A DNA stretch of 64,000 nt from Pseudomonas nitroreducens TX1 (GTDB taxonomy: Bacteria; Pseudomonadota; Gammaproteobacteria; Pseudomonadales; Pseudomonadaceae), in the NCBI RefSeq assembly GCF_000313755.1, contig NZ_AMZB01000107.1, forward strand, positions 1-64,000, written 5' to 3'. The notes under the pieces are model-generated. The model worked only from the letters and a program-made list of their open reading frames with translations. It did no database searches and was not told the origin of the DNA. The position numbers and the translations under genes are program-made. Numbering within the stretch: position 1 is the stretch's first letter; every line of letters starts with the position of its first letter. Shown piece after piece: positions 1 through 8,099 of the stretch.

Positions 1-30
1 TCAGGGAGAGGGTTAGGGAGAGGGGAATCC
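1..30. repeat. Partial copy of dispersed GGGAGAGGG repeat
   Basis: The window opens in a purine-rich segment (GGGAGAGGGTTAGGGAGAGG). It matches one arm of the CCCTCTCCCTGAAGGGAGAGGG-type hairpin repeat seen near 18.25, 21.65, 25.11, 25.19 and 39.68 kb. The other arm presumably lies outside the window. No gene is visible up to the end of the first CDS at 167. A separate repeat-like stretch (GTGGATAGCTATCGCTGCGCTCCACATCATCC) lies near 80-112. Confidence 0.5.
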
Positions 31-166
31 CGTGCACGACATTCAGAAGAGAACATCGTGCGTTGTACGTGCTCCGGAGTGGATAGCTATCGCTGCGCTC
101 CACATCATCCTGCAGGTACCGCTCGATCTTCCCTCCGGCAGCGAGCCCGCTGAATACCCCGCCGGA

Positions 167-2368
167 TCAGCGCCCCGCCACCGCCCTGGCCCGTGCCTGG
201 TGCAGCTTCTTGTAGCTCTCGATCAGGCGCAGGTGCTTGTCGAGACCTTCCAGCTTCAGACTGGTGGGCGTCAGGCCGTAGAAGCGCACGCTGCCGTCCA
301 GCGAGCCGAGCACCGCGTCCATGCGCTCGTTGCCGAACATGCGACGGAAATTGGTTTCGAAGTCGGCCATCTCCAGCTCCTCGTCCAGGTGCACTTCCAG
401 CGCCGCATTGAGCGCCTGGTAGAACAGCCCGCGCTCGACGGTGTTGTCGTTGTACTGGAGGAACATTTCCACCAGTTCCTTGGCATTCTCGAAACGCTTC
501 ACGGCCAGGTTGATCAGCAGCTTGAGCTCGAGGATGGTCAACTGGCCCCAGACCGTGTTGTCGTCGAACTCGATACCGATCAACGTGGTGATGTCGGTGT
601 ACTCGTCCACCTCGCAGCTCTCCAGGCGCTTGAGCAGCGACTTGAGACGAACGATGTTGAGGCTGTGCAGGTTGAGGATGTCCGCGCGGAACGCCAGCGC
701 CTTGTTGGTGTTGTCCCAGATCAGGTCTTCCACCGGGTATATCTCCGAGTAGCCCGGCACCAGGATGCGGCACGCCGTGGCGCCCAGGTGCTCGTACACG
801 GCCATGTAGACCTCCCTGCCCTGCTCTTCGAGGATGCCGAACAGGGTCTGCGCTTCCTGCACGTTGGAGTCGTCGCCGTGTCCGGAGAAGTCCCACTCGA
901 CGAATTCGAAGTCGGCCTTGGCACTGAAGAAGCGCCACGACACCACACCGCTGGAGTCGATGAAGTGCTCGACGAAGTTGTTCGGCTCGGTCACCGCCTG
1001 GCTTTCGAAGGTCGGCCGCGGCAGGTCGTTCAGGCCCTCGAAGCTGCGGCCCTGGAGCAGCTCGGTCAGGCTGCGCTCCAGCGCCACTTCAAAGCTTGGG
1101 TGGGCGCCGAAGGAGGCGAACACGCCGCCGGTGCGCGGGTTCATCAGGGTCACGCACATCACCGGGAACTCGCCGCCCAGCGATGCATCCTTGACCAGCA
1201 CCGGGAAGCCCTGCTCCTCCAGACCCTTGATGCCGGCGACGATGCCCGGGTATTTGGCCAGCACGTCCTGCGGCACGTCCGGCAGCGCCAGTTCGCCTTC
1301 GAGGATTTCACGCTTCACCGCGCGCTCGAAGATTTCCGACAGGCACTGCACCTGCGCCTCGGCCAGGGTGTTGCCGGCGCTCATGCCGTTGGAGAGGTAG
1401 AGGTTCTCGATCAGGTTGGACGGGAAGTACACCGTCTCGCCATCGGACTGGCGCACGAACGGCAGCGAGCAGATGCCGCGCTCGGTGTTGCCCGAGTTGG
1501 TGTCATAGAGGTGCGAGCCGCGCAGTTCGCCGTCGGGGTTGTAGATCGCCAGGCAGTACTGGTCGAGGATTTCCTCCGGCAGTGCATCCTTGGCACCGGG
1601 CTTGAACCAGCGCTCGTCGGGGTAATGCACGAACGGCGCGTTGGCGATCTCCTCGCCCCAGAACTGGTCGTTGTAGAAGAAATTGCAGTTCAGCCGTTCG
1701 ATGAACTCGCCCAGCGCCGAAGCCAGCGCGCTTTCCTTGGTGGCGCCCTTGCCGTTGGTGAAGCACATCGGCGACTGCGCGTCGCGGATATGCAGCGACC
1801 AGACGTTGGGCACGATGTTACGCCAGGAGGCGATCTCGATCTTCATTCCCAGGCCGGCGAGGATTTCCGACATGTTGGCGATGGTCTGCTCCAGCGGCAG
1901 GTCCTTGCCCTGGATATAGGTGCTGGCACCCTCGCCGGTGCTGGGCATCAGCAGCGCCTGGGCGTCGGCATCGAGGTTTTCCACTTCCTCGATGACGAAG
2001 TCCGGGCCGGTCTGCACCACCTTCTTCACCGTGCAGCGGTCGATGGAGCGCAGGATGCCCTGGCGGTCCTTCTCGGAGATGTCCGCCGGCAGTTCCACCT
2101 GGATCTTGAAGATCTGCTTGTAGCGATTCTCCGGGTCGACGATGTTGTTCTGCGACAGGCGGATATTCTCCGTGGGGATGTCCCGGGTCTGGCAGTAGAG
2201 CTTGACGAAGTAAGCCGCGCACAGCGCCGAGGACGCCAGGAAATAGTCGAACGGTCCCGGCGCCGAACCGTCGCCCTTGTAGCGGATGGGCTGGTCGGCA
2301 ATCACCGTGAAGTCGTCGAACTTGGCTTCGAGTCGGAGGTTGTCGAGAAAATTGACCTTGATTTCCAT
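167..2368 (-). CDS. ycaO: OsmC domain / YcaO domain fusion protein
   Basis: This 733-residue protein has two parts. Residues 1-130 form an OsmC/Ohr-like domain with both conserved cysteines in family context: C50 in SSALCAAYF and C112 in DRCTVKK. The rest, from about residue 150, is a YcaO domain with glutamate-rich ATP-binding helices (GEFIERL, SEIFERAVK). E. coli YcaO is about 586 residues and, with RimO, takes part in beta-methylthiolation of ribosomal protein S12. By homology this one may do the same. YcaO enzymes use ATP to activate amide backbones. The OsmC part suggests thiol or peroxide chemistry, but its role in the fusion is inference. The gene is single and divergent from the next one. 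The start at 2368 gives a complete OsmC N-terminus. Confidence 0.88.
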   Translation of the reverse strand: MEIKVNFLDNLRLEAKFDDFTVIADQPIRYKGDGSAPGPFDYFLASSALCAAYFVKLYCQTRDIPTENIRLSQNNIVDPENRYKQIFKIQVELPADISEKDRQGILRSIDRCTVKKVVQTGPDFVIEEVENLDADAQALLMPSTGEGASTYIQGKDLPLEQTIANMSEILAGLGMKIEIASWRNIVPNVWSLHIRDAQSPMCFTNGKGATKESALASALGEFIERLNCNFFYNDQFWGEEIANAPFVHYPDERWFKPGAKDALPEEILDQYCLAIYNPDGELRGSHLYDTNSGNTERGICSLPFVRQSDGETVYFPSNLIENLYLSNGMSAGNTLAEAQVQCLSEIFERAVKREILEGELALPDVPQDVLAKYPGIVAGIKGLEEQGFPVLVKDASLGGEFPVMCVTLMNPRTGGVFASFGAHPSFEVALERSLTELLQGRSFEGLNDLPRPTFESQAVTEPNNFVEHFIDSSGVVSWRFFSAKADFEFVEWDFSGHGDDSNVQEAQTLFGILEEQGREVYMAVYEHLGATACRILVPGYSEIYPVEDLIWDNTNKALAFRADILNLHSLNIVRLKSLLKRLESCEVDEYTDITTLIGIEFDDNTVWGQLTILELKLLINLAVKRFENAKELVEMFLQYNDNTVERGLFYQALNAALEVHLDEELEMADFETNFRRMFGNERMDAVLGSLDGSVRFYGLTPTSLKLEGLDKHLRLIESYKKLHQARARAVAGR

Positions 2369-2587
2369 GCGGGCATTACCACGAAAAAGTAGAAAGCGAA
2401 CGGGCCGGCATTATCCGGACAAACACGCCCCGGGGATATCCCGACCTGCCCGGCACCGGTCGGGAAGCCTGCGCATGCGCTGGATGGCAATCGACACACG
2501 GTCGGACACGGGCAGCCCGCGCCGCCGCCCTTGGGGTAAGATGCGCGGCTTTGCGCCGCCCAGGCGCTCGTCCACGAGGAATCCACC

Positions 2588-3775
2588 GTGCTCAGACCCC
2601 AGGTCATCATCATCGGCGCCGGCGCCGCGGGACTGATGTGCGCCATGAGCGCCGCCGCGCGCGGCCGGCAGGTCCTCTTGATCGATCACGCCAACAAGGC
2701 CGGCAAGAAGATCCTCATGTCCGGCGGCGGCCGTTGCAACTTCACCAATATGTACTGCGAGCCGGGCAACTTCCTGTCGCAGAACCCGCACTTCTGCAAG
2801 TCCGCCCTGGCGCGCTTCACCCAGTGGGACTTCATCGCCCTGGTGGCCAAGCACGGCGTGCCCTACCACGAGAAGAAGCTCGGCCAGCTGTTCTGCGATA
2901 ACAAGTCCAGCGACATCCTCGGGCTACTACTGGACGAGTGCGAACAGGTCGGCGTCGACCTGCGCCTGGATACCTCGGTGAGCGAGATCGCCCGCCTCGA
3001 CGAAGGCGGCTACCAGCTGCAGACCAGCCTCGGAGCCGCCCGCTGCGAATCCCTGGTGATCGCCACCGGCGGCTTGTCCATCCCGACCCTGGGCGCCACC
3101 GGCTTCGGCTACCAGGTCGCCCGCCAGTTCGGCCACAACGTGTTGTCGACCCGCGCAGGCCTGGTGCCCTTCACCATCACCGATCCGCAGCTCAAGGCGC
3201 TGTGCACCGAGCTGTCCGGCACCTCGGTGGAGGACTGCCGGGTCAGCTGCAACGGCCAGAGCTTCGTCGAGAACATCCTGTTCACCCACCGTGGCCTCAG
3301 TGGCCCGGCGATCCTGCAGATCTCCTCGTACTGGCAGCCTGGCGACACCCTCAGCATCGACCTGCTGCCCCGTATCGACCTGCCCGTCTGGCTGGCCCAG
3401 CAGCAGCGCGAGCGACCCAACAGCGAGCTGAAGACGCTGCTGGGCGAGCTGTTCACCAAGAAGATGGCCGGCCTGCTGGCCGAGCAGTGGTTCGTCTCCA
3501 AGCCGATGAAGCAGTACACGCCGGGCGAGCTGAAGGCCATCGCCGAGCGCCTGGGCGACTGGCAACTGGTGCCCGCCGGCACCGAGGGCTATCGCACGGC
3601 GGAAGTCACCCTGGGGGGCGTGGATACCCGCGAGGTGTCGTCCAAGACCCTGGAGTCGCTGAAATCCCCTGGCCTGTACTTCGTCGGCGAAGTGCTCGAC
3701 GTCACCGGCCACCTGGGCGGCTTCAACTTCCAGTGGGCCTGGGCCTCGGGCTACGCGGCGGCGCAGTTCGTCTAG
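2588..3775 (+). CDS. NAD(P)/FAD-dependent oxidoreductase, YhiN/HI0933 family
   Basis: This 395-residue flavoprotein starts with a Rossmann dinucleotide-binding loop (IIIGAGAAGLMCA, residues 7-19). It has the family's MSGGGRCNFTN motif near residues 44-54 and a C-terminal FAD motif ending in GGFNFQWAWASG. These define the YhiN/HI0933 family, often annotated as aminoacetone-oxidase-like. The physiological substrate is not established. The start is GTG at 2588, preceded by AGGAATCCACC as ribosome binding site. It is probably monocistronic and cytoplasmic. Confidence 0.9.
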   Translation: MLRPQVIIIGAGAAGLMCAMSAAARGRQVLLIDHANKAGKKILMSGGGRCNFTNMYCEPGNFLSQNPHFCKSALARFTQWDFIALVAKHGVPYHEKKLGQLFCDNKSSDILGLLLDECEQVGVDLRLDTSVSEIARLDEGGYQLQTSLGAARCESLVIATGGLSIPTLGATGFGYQVARQFGHNVLSTRAGLVPFTITDPQLKALCTELSGTSVEDCRVSCNGQSFVENILFTHRGLSGPAILQISSYWQPGDTLSIDLLPRIDLPVWLAQQQRERPNSELKTLLGELFTKKMAGLLAEQWFVSKPMKQYTPGELKAIAERLGDWQLVPAGTEGYRTAEVTLGGVDTREVSSKTLESLKSPGLYFVGEVLDVTGHLGGFNFQWAWASGYAAAQFV

Positions 3776-3790
3776 TCCCGGGTCCGGAGT

Positions 3791-3822
3791 TCCTGCAGGA
3801 ACGCGCTTGCTCGCGAACCGCC
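3791..3822. repeat. REP half-element
   Basis: The stretch TGCAGGAACGCGCTTGCTCGCGAAC is a diverged single copy of the GTAGGAGCGAGCTTGCTCGCGAA repeat found as pairs near 8.0 and 34.0 kb. It lies just after the YhiN gene stop, as is usual for Pseudomonas REP elements. Confidence 0.5.
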
Positions 3823-3849
3823 CGGCACCCCATTCAGGACCCTAGGCCA

Positions 3850-4153
3850 CTGAAGCTGGATGCCGAGTTGCTCTACGCCGGCGCGATGTCCCACGACATA
3901 AGCCTGAAGCCGCGCTGCAGCCAGTGCGAGCGCGTCGAAGTGGACGGCGCCGATTACGCGGCACAGCTCCTGCGCAGCTACGGCATCGCCGAGAGCGATG
4001 TCGACCACCATCGCGCTGTACACCATGGCCGGTGTCCCGCAGCACATGAAGCCGGACCTTCAATGTCAAGACCGACGTGCTGCGATGAACGATGCGGACC
4101 TCGTGCGCGTCGACGTCTGCGAGGTGATCCTGAATTCCGACTGGGCGAGCTAG
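3850..4153 (+). pseudogene. Frameshifted HD-domain protein remnant
   Basis: Two successive + frames give a continuous HD-hydrolase-like sequence. One frame gives LDAELLYAGAMSHDISL..., then VDGADYAAQLLRSYGIAESDVD. After about 4006 the next frame continues TIALYTMAGVPQHMKPDL and ends at a TAG at 4151. The pieces resemble HD-domain proteins of the form LLYxAAMFHDxGL...FEVDGAxxARxFL...GIAE...IALHTTPGIPxxM. The start is missing and the signature MFHD reads MSHD. The C-terminal part is unlike the family, and the region has no intact frame. I read it as a decaying gene whose 3' end overlaps the stop of the LysR gene on the other strand. The original partner or substrate is unknown. Confidence 0.6.
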
Positions 4154-5073
4154 GACCGGGCGTTCACGGGCGCGCCCAATACACCCGGCTCGCCCAGCAG
4201 CCGTGCCAGCCATTGCATGAACACCCGCACCCGCTGCGGCAGGCGGCGGTGGGCATAAAGCAGGGAGATTTCCATGGGAGGCAGCGGCACGTCCCTCAGT
4301 ATCTGCACCAGCCGCCCCGCCTCCAGGTCATCGAGCACACCATGGATCGGCACCTGGATGATCCCCAGCCCGCCCATTGCCGCGCTTTCGTAGGCCTCGG
4401 CATTGTTCACCGACAACGCTCCGCCCATCGGCAGGTAACGTACCTCGTTGTTGTGCAAATACTCGAAGCCCGGCGGCCGCGCGCCCAGCACCGTCACGTA
4501 GTGGATCAGTTGGTGTTCGGCGAGGTCTTCCAGCGATTGCGGCGTACCGTGCTCGGCGAGATATGACGGGCTGGCGCAGCTCACCTGCGGAAACTGTCCG
4601 AGGGTGCGCGCCACCACCGACGGGTCGTTCACCGCGCCAACCCGCACCACACAATCGAAGCCCTCGCGCACCAGGTCGACGCGTCGGTCCGTGCAGCTCA
4701 CTTCCAGCTCCAGCGCCGGGTGCCGCGCGAGGAATTCGCCCAGGCGCGGCATCACCAGCTTGCGCGCCATCACCGTCGGCATGTCCACGCGCAGGCGCCC
4801 TCCCAGGGATTCATCGTTCTGCTGGAACAGGCTCTGGAGTTCGTCGAGCTGGGCGAGCATGTCCTTGCTGCGCTCATAGAGCACCAGGCCGTCCTGGGTC
4901 GCGGTGACGCGGCGCGTGGTGCGTTGCAGCAGCCGCGTGCCGAGCAGCTCCTCCAACGCCTGGATGTGCTCCGAAACCGTGGAACGCGGCAGGCCGAGCT
5001 GCTCGCCAGCCTGGGTGAAACTGGCCAGCTCAGTGACGCGCACGAAAGTACGCAGGAGGTCAGGTCGGATCAT
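4150..5073 (-). CDS. LysR-family transcriptional regulator
   Basis: This 307-residue protein has a winged helix-turn-helix at residues 2-60 (LLRTFVRVTELASFTQAGEQLGL, PRSTVSEHIQALEE) and a periplasmic-binding-protein-like effector domain from about residue 90. It is divergent from a short-chain dehydrogenase gene 149 bp away. LysR proteins commonly control the divergent gene, so the dehydrogenase is the likely target (inference). The effector is unknown. A 9-bp inverted repeat in the shared intergenic region is a candidate operator. Confidence 0.92.
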   Translation of the reverse strand: MIRPDLLRTFVRVTELASFTQAGEQLGLPRSTVSEHIQALEELLGTRLLQRTTRRVTATQDGLVLYERSKDMLAQLDELQSLFQQNDESLGGRLRVDMPTVMARKLVMPRLGEFLARHPALELEVSCTDRRVDLVREGFDCVVRVGAVNDPSVVARTLGQFPQVSCASPSYLAEHGTPQSLEDLAEHQLIHYVTVLGARPPGFEYLHNNEVRYLPMGGALSVNNAEAYESAAMGGLGIIQVPIHGVLDDLEAGRLVQILRDVPLPPMEISLLYAHRRLPQRVRVFMQWLARLLGEPGVLGAPVNARS

Positions 5074-5105
5074 GGGTGGTCCTCACGGGAGGGGCCGACG
5101 GGGCA

Positions 5106-5170
5106 ATTGTTCGGAATATCCGACCATTATTTCCGTTTTCACGCTATTTATCACAACCCGACCGAACAAT
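5106..5170. promoter_or_regulatory. Inverted repeat in LysR/SDR intergenic region
   Basis: ATTGTTCGG at 5106-5114 is repeated in inverse as CCGAACAAT at 5162-5170, a perfect 9-bp match. Between them lies an AT-rich stretch, and the left copy extends into a near-palindrome TCGGAATATCCGA. This is the shared promoter region of the divergent LysR and dehydrogenase genes. The two half-sites, about 56 bp apart centre to centre, could be a looped or two-site operator. No binding data exist; the assignment is inference. Confidence 0.4.
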
Positions 5171-5221
5171 AAGCTTCTTTTCAACCCCACCCGCCCTCCC
5201 TCTCAGGAAAGGAGCTTCGCC

Positions 5222-5980
5222 ATGACCCGCAAGATCGCACTCATCACCGGCGCCAGCCGTGGCCTTGGCCGCAACGCCGCCCTGCACCTCGCCGCCGCCG
5301 GCATCGACATCATCGGCACCTACCGCAGCCAGGCCGACGAAGCCCAGGCCGTCGCCGCAGAAATCCAGCAGCACGGCGGCCGCGCGCTGATGCTGCAACT
5401 GGACGTGGGCGACAGCAGCGCATTCGCCGCCTTCGCCGAGCAGGTGCGCGCCGCGCTGGGCGAGACTTTCGGTCGCGACAGCTTCGACTTCCTGGTGAAC
5501 AACGCCGGCATCGGCCTTAACGCCAGCTTCGCCGAGACCAGCGAGGAGATGTTTGACCAGTTGATGAACATCCAGCTCAAGGGCCCGTTCTTCCTGACCC
5601 AGAAGCTGCTGCCGCTGATCGCCGACGGTGGACGCATCCTCAACGTATCCAGCGGCCTGACACGCTTCTCGCTGCCTGGCTACGCGGCCTACGCGACCAT
5701 GAAGGGCGCCATGGAAACCTTGACCAAGTACCAGGCGAAAGAACTGGGCGCGCGCGGCATCGCCGTGAACATCCTGGCCCCCGGCGCCATCGAGACCGAT
5801 TTCGGCGGCGGCCAGGTGCGCGACAACGCCCAGTTGAACCAGCAGATCGCCGCCAACACCGCTCTGGGCCGTGTCGGCCTGCCGGACGACATAGGCGGCG
5901 CCATCACCACCCTGCTCTCCGAGGGCGGCCGCTGGATCAATGGCCAGCGCGTGGAGGCTTCGGGCGGGATGTTCCTCTGA
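5222..5980 (+). CDS. Short-chain dehydrogenase/reductase (SDR)
   Basis: This 252-residue classical SDR has the cofactor motif TGASRGLG (residues 10-17), the NNAG motif (NNAGIGL) and the catalytic set Ser (NVSSGLTR) and Tyr-x3-Lys (YATMK). It is expected to be a cytoplasmic NAD(P)-dependent oxidoreductase. The substrate cannot be told from sequence. The ATG at 5222 follows AGGAAAGGAGCTTCGCC, a strong ribosome binding site. The gene is divergent from the LysR gene, its likely regulator. Confidence 0.92.
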   Translation: MTRKIALITGASRGLGRNAALHLAAAGIDIIGTYRSQADEAQAVAAEIQQHGGRALMLQLDVGDSSAFAAFAEQVRAALGETFGRDSFDFLVNNAGIGLNASFAETSEEMFDQLMNIQLKGPFFLTQKLLPLIADGGRILNVSSGLTRFSLPGYAAYATMKGAMETLTKYQAKELGARGIAVNILAPGAIETDFGGGQVRDNAQLNQQIAANTALGRVGLPDDIGGAITTLLSEGGRWINGQRVEASGGMFL

Positions 5981-6046
5981 GCCGCAGGACGGCATAACCC
6001 GAGCGTACCGGCGGACTCCGACCGCGATTGGCCCGCATCGCACCGG

Positions 6047-6117
6047 TGACCATCGCGGACGGAGCCCGCCCGTATCGATCCTGTACCTCCGTGCCCCGCA
6101 GGAGCGGGCCCGCGAAT
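6047..6117. repeat. REP-like inverted repeat pair
   Basis: ATCGCGGACGGAGCCCGCCCGTA and, about 25 bp on, CCGCAGGAGCGGGCCCGCGAA form imperfect inverted copies of the REP element found intact at 7926-7991. They lie between the convergent ends of the SDR gene and the 106-residue hypothetical gene. No gene is visible between 5981 and 6181. Confidence 0.45.
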
Positions 6118-6181
6118 CCCTCCCCGGCTTCGCGATTGTCGGCGTCCCCGCCCCTGCAACGCCCGACGCCGGGCGTGGCGA

Positions 6182-6502
6182 TTACTTCAGGCGGCGCTCG
6201 GCGGCGATCTCCGGCAGGTCGGTGCGGCGCAGGTAGGTGAGCAAGGCCTCGTTGAGGTTCAGGCGATCATGGATGTTCTGTTCGGCGAGGATCTGCAGGC
6301 ACTCGCGGCTCAGGGTCATCACCGCGCCGTGCTTCTGCGCCCAGACGAATTCGCAGGCCGGGCGAATGCTGTCCTCGGCCACGTCCATGCCGAAAGAATC
6401 CTCGCTGAAGCGCACGATGTACTTGCCAGTCTTGAGGTTGAAGCCGACGAACCCGGACAGCCCGTCGGCGGCATTGCAGATATCGCTGGAAGTGATGGCC
6501 AT
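6182..6502 (-). CDS. Hypothetical protein (106 aa) beside sfnG
   Basis: The protein starts MAITSSDICNAADG, is 106 residues long, soluble and without signal peptide. It has three cysteines (in SDICN, RPACEF, SRECLQ) but no recognisable metal motif. I do not recognise its family. The chosen ATG at 6502 has an AGGGGG ribosome binding site 7 nt upstream; longer frames upstream have poor codon content. It is divergent from sfnG across a 299-bp region holding the sigma-54 promoter and SfnR-type repeat. It could therefore be part of the organosulfur regulon, but the context is the only hint. Confidence 0.72.
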   Translation of the reverse strand: MAITSSDICNAADGLSGFVGFNLKTGKYIVRFSEDSFGMDVAEDSIRPACEFVWAQKHGAVMTLSRECLQILAEQNIHDRLNLNEALLTYLRRTDLPEIAAERRLK

Positions 6503-6631
6503 GGTAGTGCCCCCTGGATTTTTCCTGTTATGGATTCGCACGCAGGAGGTTCCCGCTTCTGTGAGCGGGTGAACGTCGGATTTTGACAGCCTTGCCGGCG
6601 CCTGCTCAGGGGCGGGTTGTCGCACCCGGCG

Positions 6632-6649
6632 CTGTTGCCTGAGCAACAG
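6632..6649. promoter_or_regulatory. Inverted repeat, candidate SfnR enhancer of sfnG
   Basis: CTGTTGC-CTGA-GCAACAG is a perfect 7-bp palindrome with a 4-nt centre. It lies about 86 bp upstream of the -24 element of sfnG. The half-site CTGTTGCCTG recurs as a 12-bp-arm inverted repeat upstream of the msuE operon (13589-13625). Sigma-54 activators such as SfnR bind dyad enhancers 60-200 bp upstream of their promoters. I infer that this is an SfnR site. Confidence 0.6.
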
Positions 6650-6734
6650 TTTGCCAGCAACGTTGGGCCAGACGGAACAGCAGCCGTTGTCCCGGCTAAT
6701 GACCAAGTGTCTGATCCGCCGGGAATTCCTCCCG

Positions 6735-6750
6735 TGGCACGGCTTTCGCT
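6735..6750 (+). promoter_or_regulatory. Sigma-54 (-24/-12) promoter of sfnG
   Basis: TGGCACGGCTTTCGCT matches the RpoN consensus TGGCACG-N4-TTGCW, with the GG and GC dinucleotides at the required spacing and one mismatch (TCGC for TTGC). It lies 51 bp before the GTG start of sfnG. It fits regulation of sfnG by the sigma-54 activator SfnR encoded about 3 kb away. Confidence 0.75.
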
Positions 6751-6801
6751 CTGTACATCCTGCGGCACCTTCGCCGCAGTGCAGCATCGAGGAGCCGAGC
6801 C

Positions 6802-7896
6802 GTGAGCCAACAAGCGATCCGTTTTGCCTACTGGGTTCCCAACGTCAGTGGCGGCCTGGTGGTCAGCAAGATTGAGCAGCGCACCCACTGGGACATCGAC
6901 TACAACCGCGAGCTCGCGCGCATTGCCGAGAACGCCGGATTCGACTACGCGCTGACGCAGATCCGCTTCACCGCCGGCTACGGCGCCGAGAACCAGCACG
7001 AGTCGGTGGCATTCAGCCATGCCCTGCTGGGCGCCACCGAGAAACTCAAGGTGATCGCCGCCATCCTCCCCGGCCCCTGGACGCCCGCGCTGGCCGCCAA
7101 GCAACTGGCCACCATCGACCAGCTCACTGCCGGGCGTATTGCGGTAAACATCGTCAGCGGCTGGTTCAAGGGTGAATTCCAGGCCATCGGCGAGCCCTGG
7201 CTGGAACACGACGAACGCTACCGTCGCTCGGAGGAATTCATCCGCGCCCTGAAGGGCATCTGGACCCAGGACAACTTCACTTTCACGGGCGACTTCTACC
7301 GCTTCCACGATTACAACCTCAAGCCCAAACCCATCCAGCGTCCGCACCCGGAGATCTTCCAGGGCGGCAGCTCGCGAGCCGCGCGGGACATGGCTTCGCG
7401 CGTTTCCGACTGGTACTTCACCAACGGCAACAGCGTGGAAGGCATCAAGGCCCAGGTGGACGACATCCGCGAAAAAGCCGCAGCCAACGGACATTCGGTG
7501 AAGATCGGCGTGAACGCTTTCGTCATCGCCCGCGACACCGAGCAAGAGGCCCGCGCGGTGCTCGCCGAGATCATCGACAAGGCCGACCCGGAAGCGGTGA
7601 ACGCCTTCGGCCACGCGGCGAAACAAGCCGGTGCAGCGTCACCGGAGGGCGAAGGAAACTGGGCGAAATCCACCTTCGAGGACCTGGTGCAGTACAACGA
7701 CGGCTTCAAGACTAACCTGATCGGCACGCCCCAGCAGATCGCCGAGCGCATCGTCGCGCTCAAGGCAGTGGGTGTGGACCTGGTGCTGGCGGGCTTCCTG
7801 CATTTCCAGGAAGAGGTGCGCTACTTCGGTGAAAAGGTACTGCCGCGGGTGCGCGAACTGGAGCAGAAGAAGGCGCGACGGACCGAGGCGGCTTGA
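6802..7896 (+). CDS. sfnG: Dimethylsulfone monooxygenase SfnG (FMNH2-dependent)
   Basis: This 364-residue protein of the bacterial luciferase-like TIM-barrel family is close in length and sequence to SfnG. SfnG uses FMNH2 and O2 to convert dimethylsulfone to methanesulfinate in sulfur-limited pseudomonads. Characteristic segments are FAYWVPNVSGGLVVSK near the N-terminus, GRIAVNIVSGWFKGEF and EIFQGGSS. The start is GTG at 6802 after GGAGCCGAGCC. It stands alone on +, behind a sigma-54 promoter and an inverted repeat. The reductase partner is probably MsuE, encoded in the nearby operon. Confidence 0.92.
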   Translation: MSQQAIRFAYWVPNVSGGLVVSKIEQRTHWDIDYNRELARIAENAGFDYALTQIRFTAGYGAENQHESVAFSHALLGATEKLKVIAAILPGPWTPALAAKQLATIDQLTAGRIAVNIVSGWFKGEFQAIGEPWLEHDERYRRSEEFIRALKGIWTQDNFTFTGDFYRFHDYNLKPKPIQRPHPEIFQGGSSRAARDMASRVSDWYFTNGNSVEGIKAQVDDIREKAAANGHSVKIGVNAFVIARDTEQEARAVLAEIIDKADPEAVNAFGHAAKQAGAASPEGEGNWAKSTFEDLVQYNDGFKTNLIGTPQQIAERIVALKAVGVDLVLAGFLHFQEEVRYFGEKVLPRVRELEQKKARRTEAA

Positions 7897-7925
7897 TCAC
7901 CGACCGTCCGCGTGCGCGGATAGCC

Positions 7926-7991
7926 ATCGCGGACACAGTCCGCTCCTACGCCGGGCTCACCGATGACGTAGGAGCGGACTCCGTCCGCGAT
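7926..7991. repeat. REP inverted pair (GTAGGAGCGGAC type)
   Basis: ATCGCGGACACAGTCCGCTCCTAC (7926-7949) and GTAGGAGCGGACTCCGTCCGCGAT (7968-7991) are near-perfect inverse copies separated by 18 bp, a typical Pseudomonas REP doublet. It sits just after sfnG, between convergent genes, where it may stabilise mRNA ends or bind gyrase or IHF (general knowledge of REPs, not shown here). Confidence 0.8.
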
Positions 7992-8023
7992 CGTTTCCAG
8001 GCCGCATCACGGGCAGGCCTGGG

Positions 8024-8094
8024 TTCGCGAGCAAGCTCGCTCCTAGTCACCGGAAGCACCGGCGTGCTGTTGTAGGAGCGAGCTTGCTCGCGAA
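8024..8094. repeat. REP inverted pair (GTAGGAGCGAGC type)
   Basis: TTCGCGAGCAAGCTCGCTCCTA (8024-8045) and TAGGAGCGAGCTTGCTCGCGAA (8073-8094) form a second REP doublet 33 bp after the first. Its core differs (AGCTTGCTCGCGAA rather than GGACTCCGTCCGCGAT). Two REP variants side by side fill the 203-bp gap between sfnG and the next gene. Confidence 0.8.
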
Positions 8095-8099
8095 CGCCC

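Noticed and set aside
32-2392. 786-residue open frame antisense to the OsmC-YcaO gene
   Set aside because: It is a GC-rich shadow frame with repetitive Val/Leu/Gln/His/Asp composition and no domain similarity; the opposite strand has clear conserved motifs.
7926-8094. Repeated palindromes as a CRISPR array
   Set aside because: There are only two inverted pairs with unequal cores and no regular spacers or cas genes; these are REP elements.
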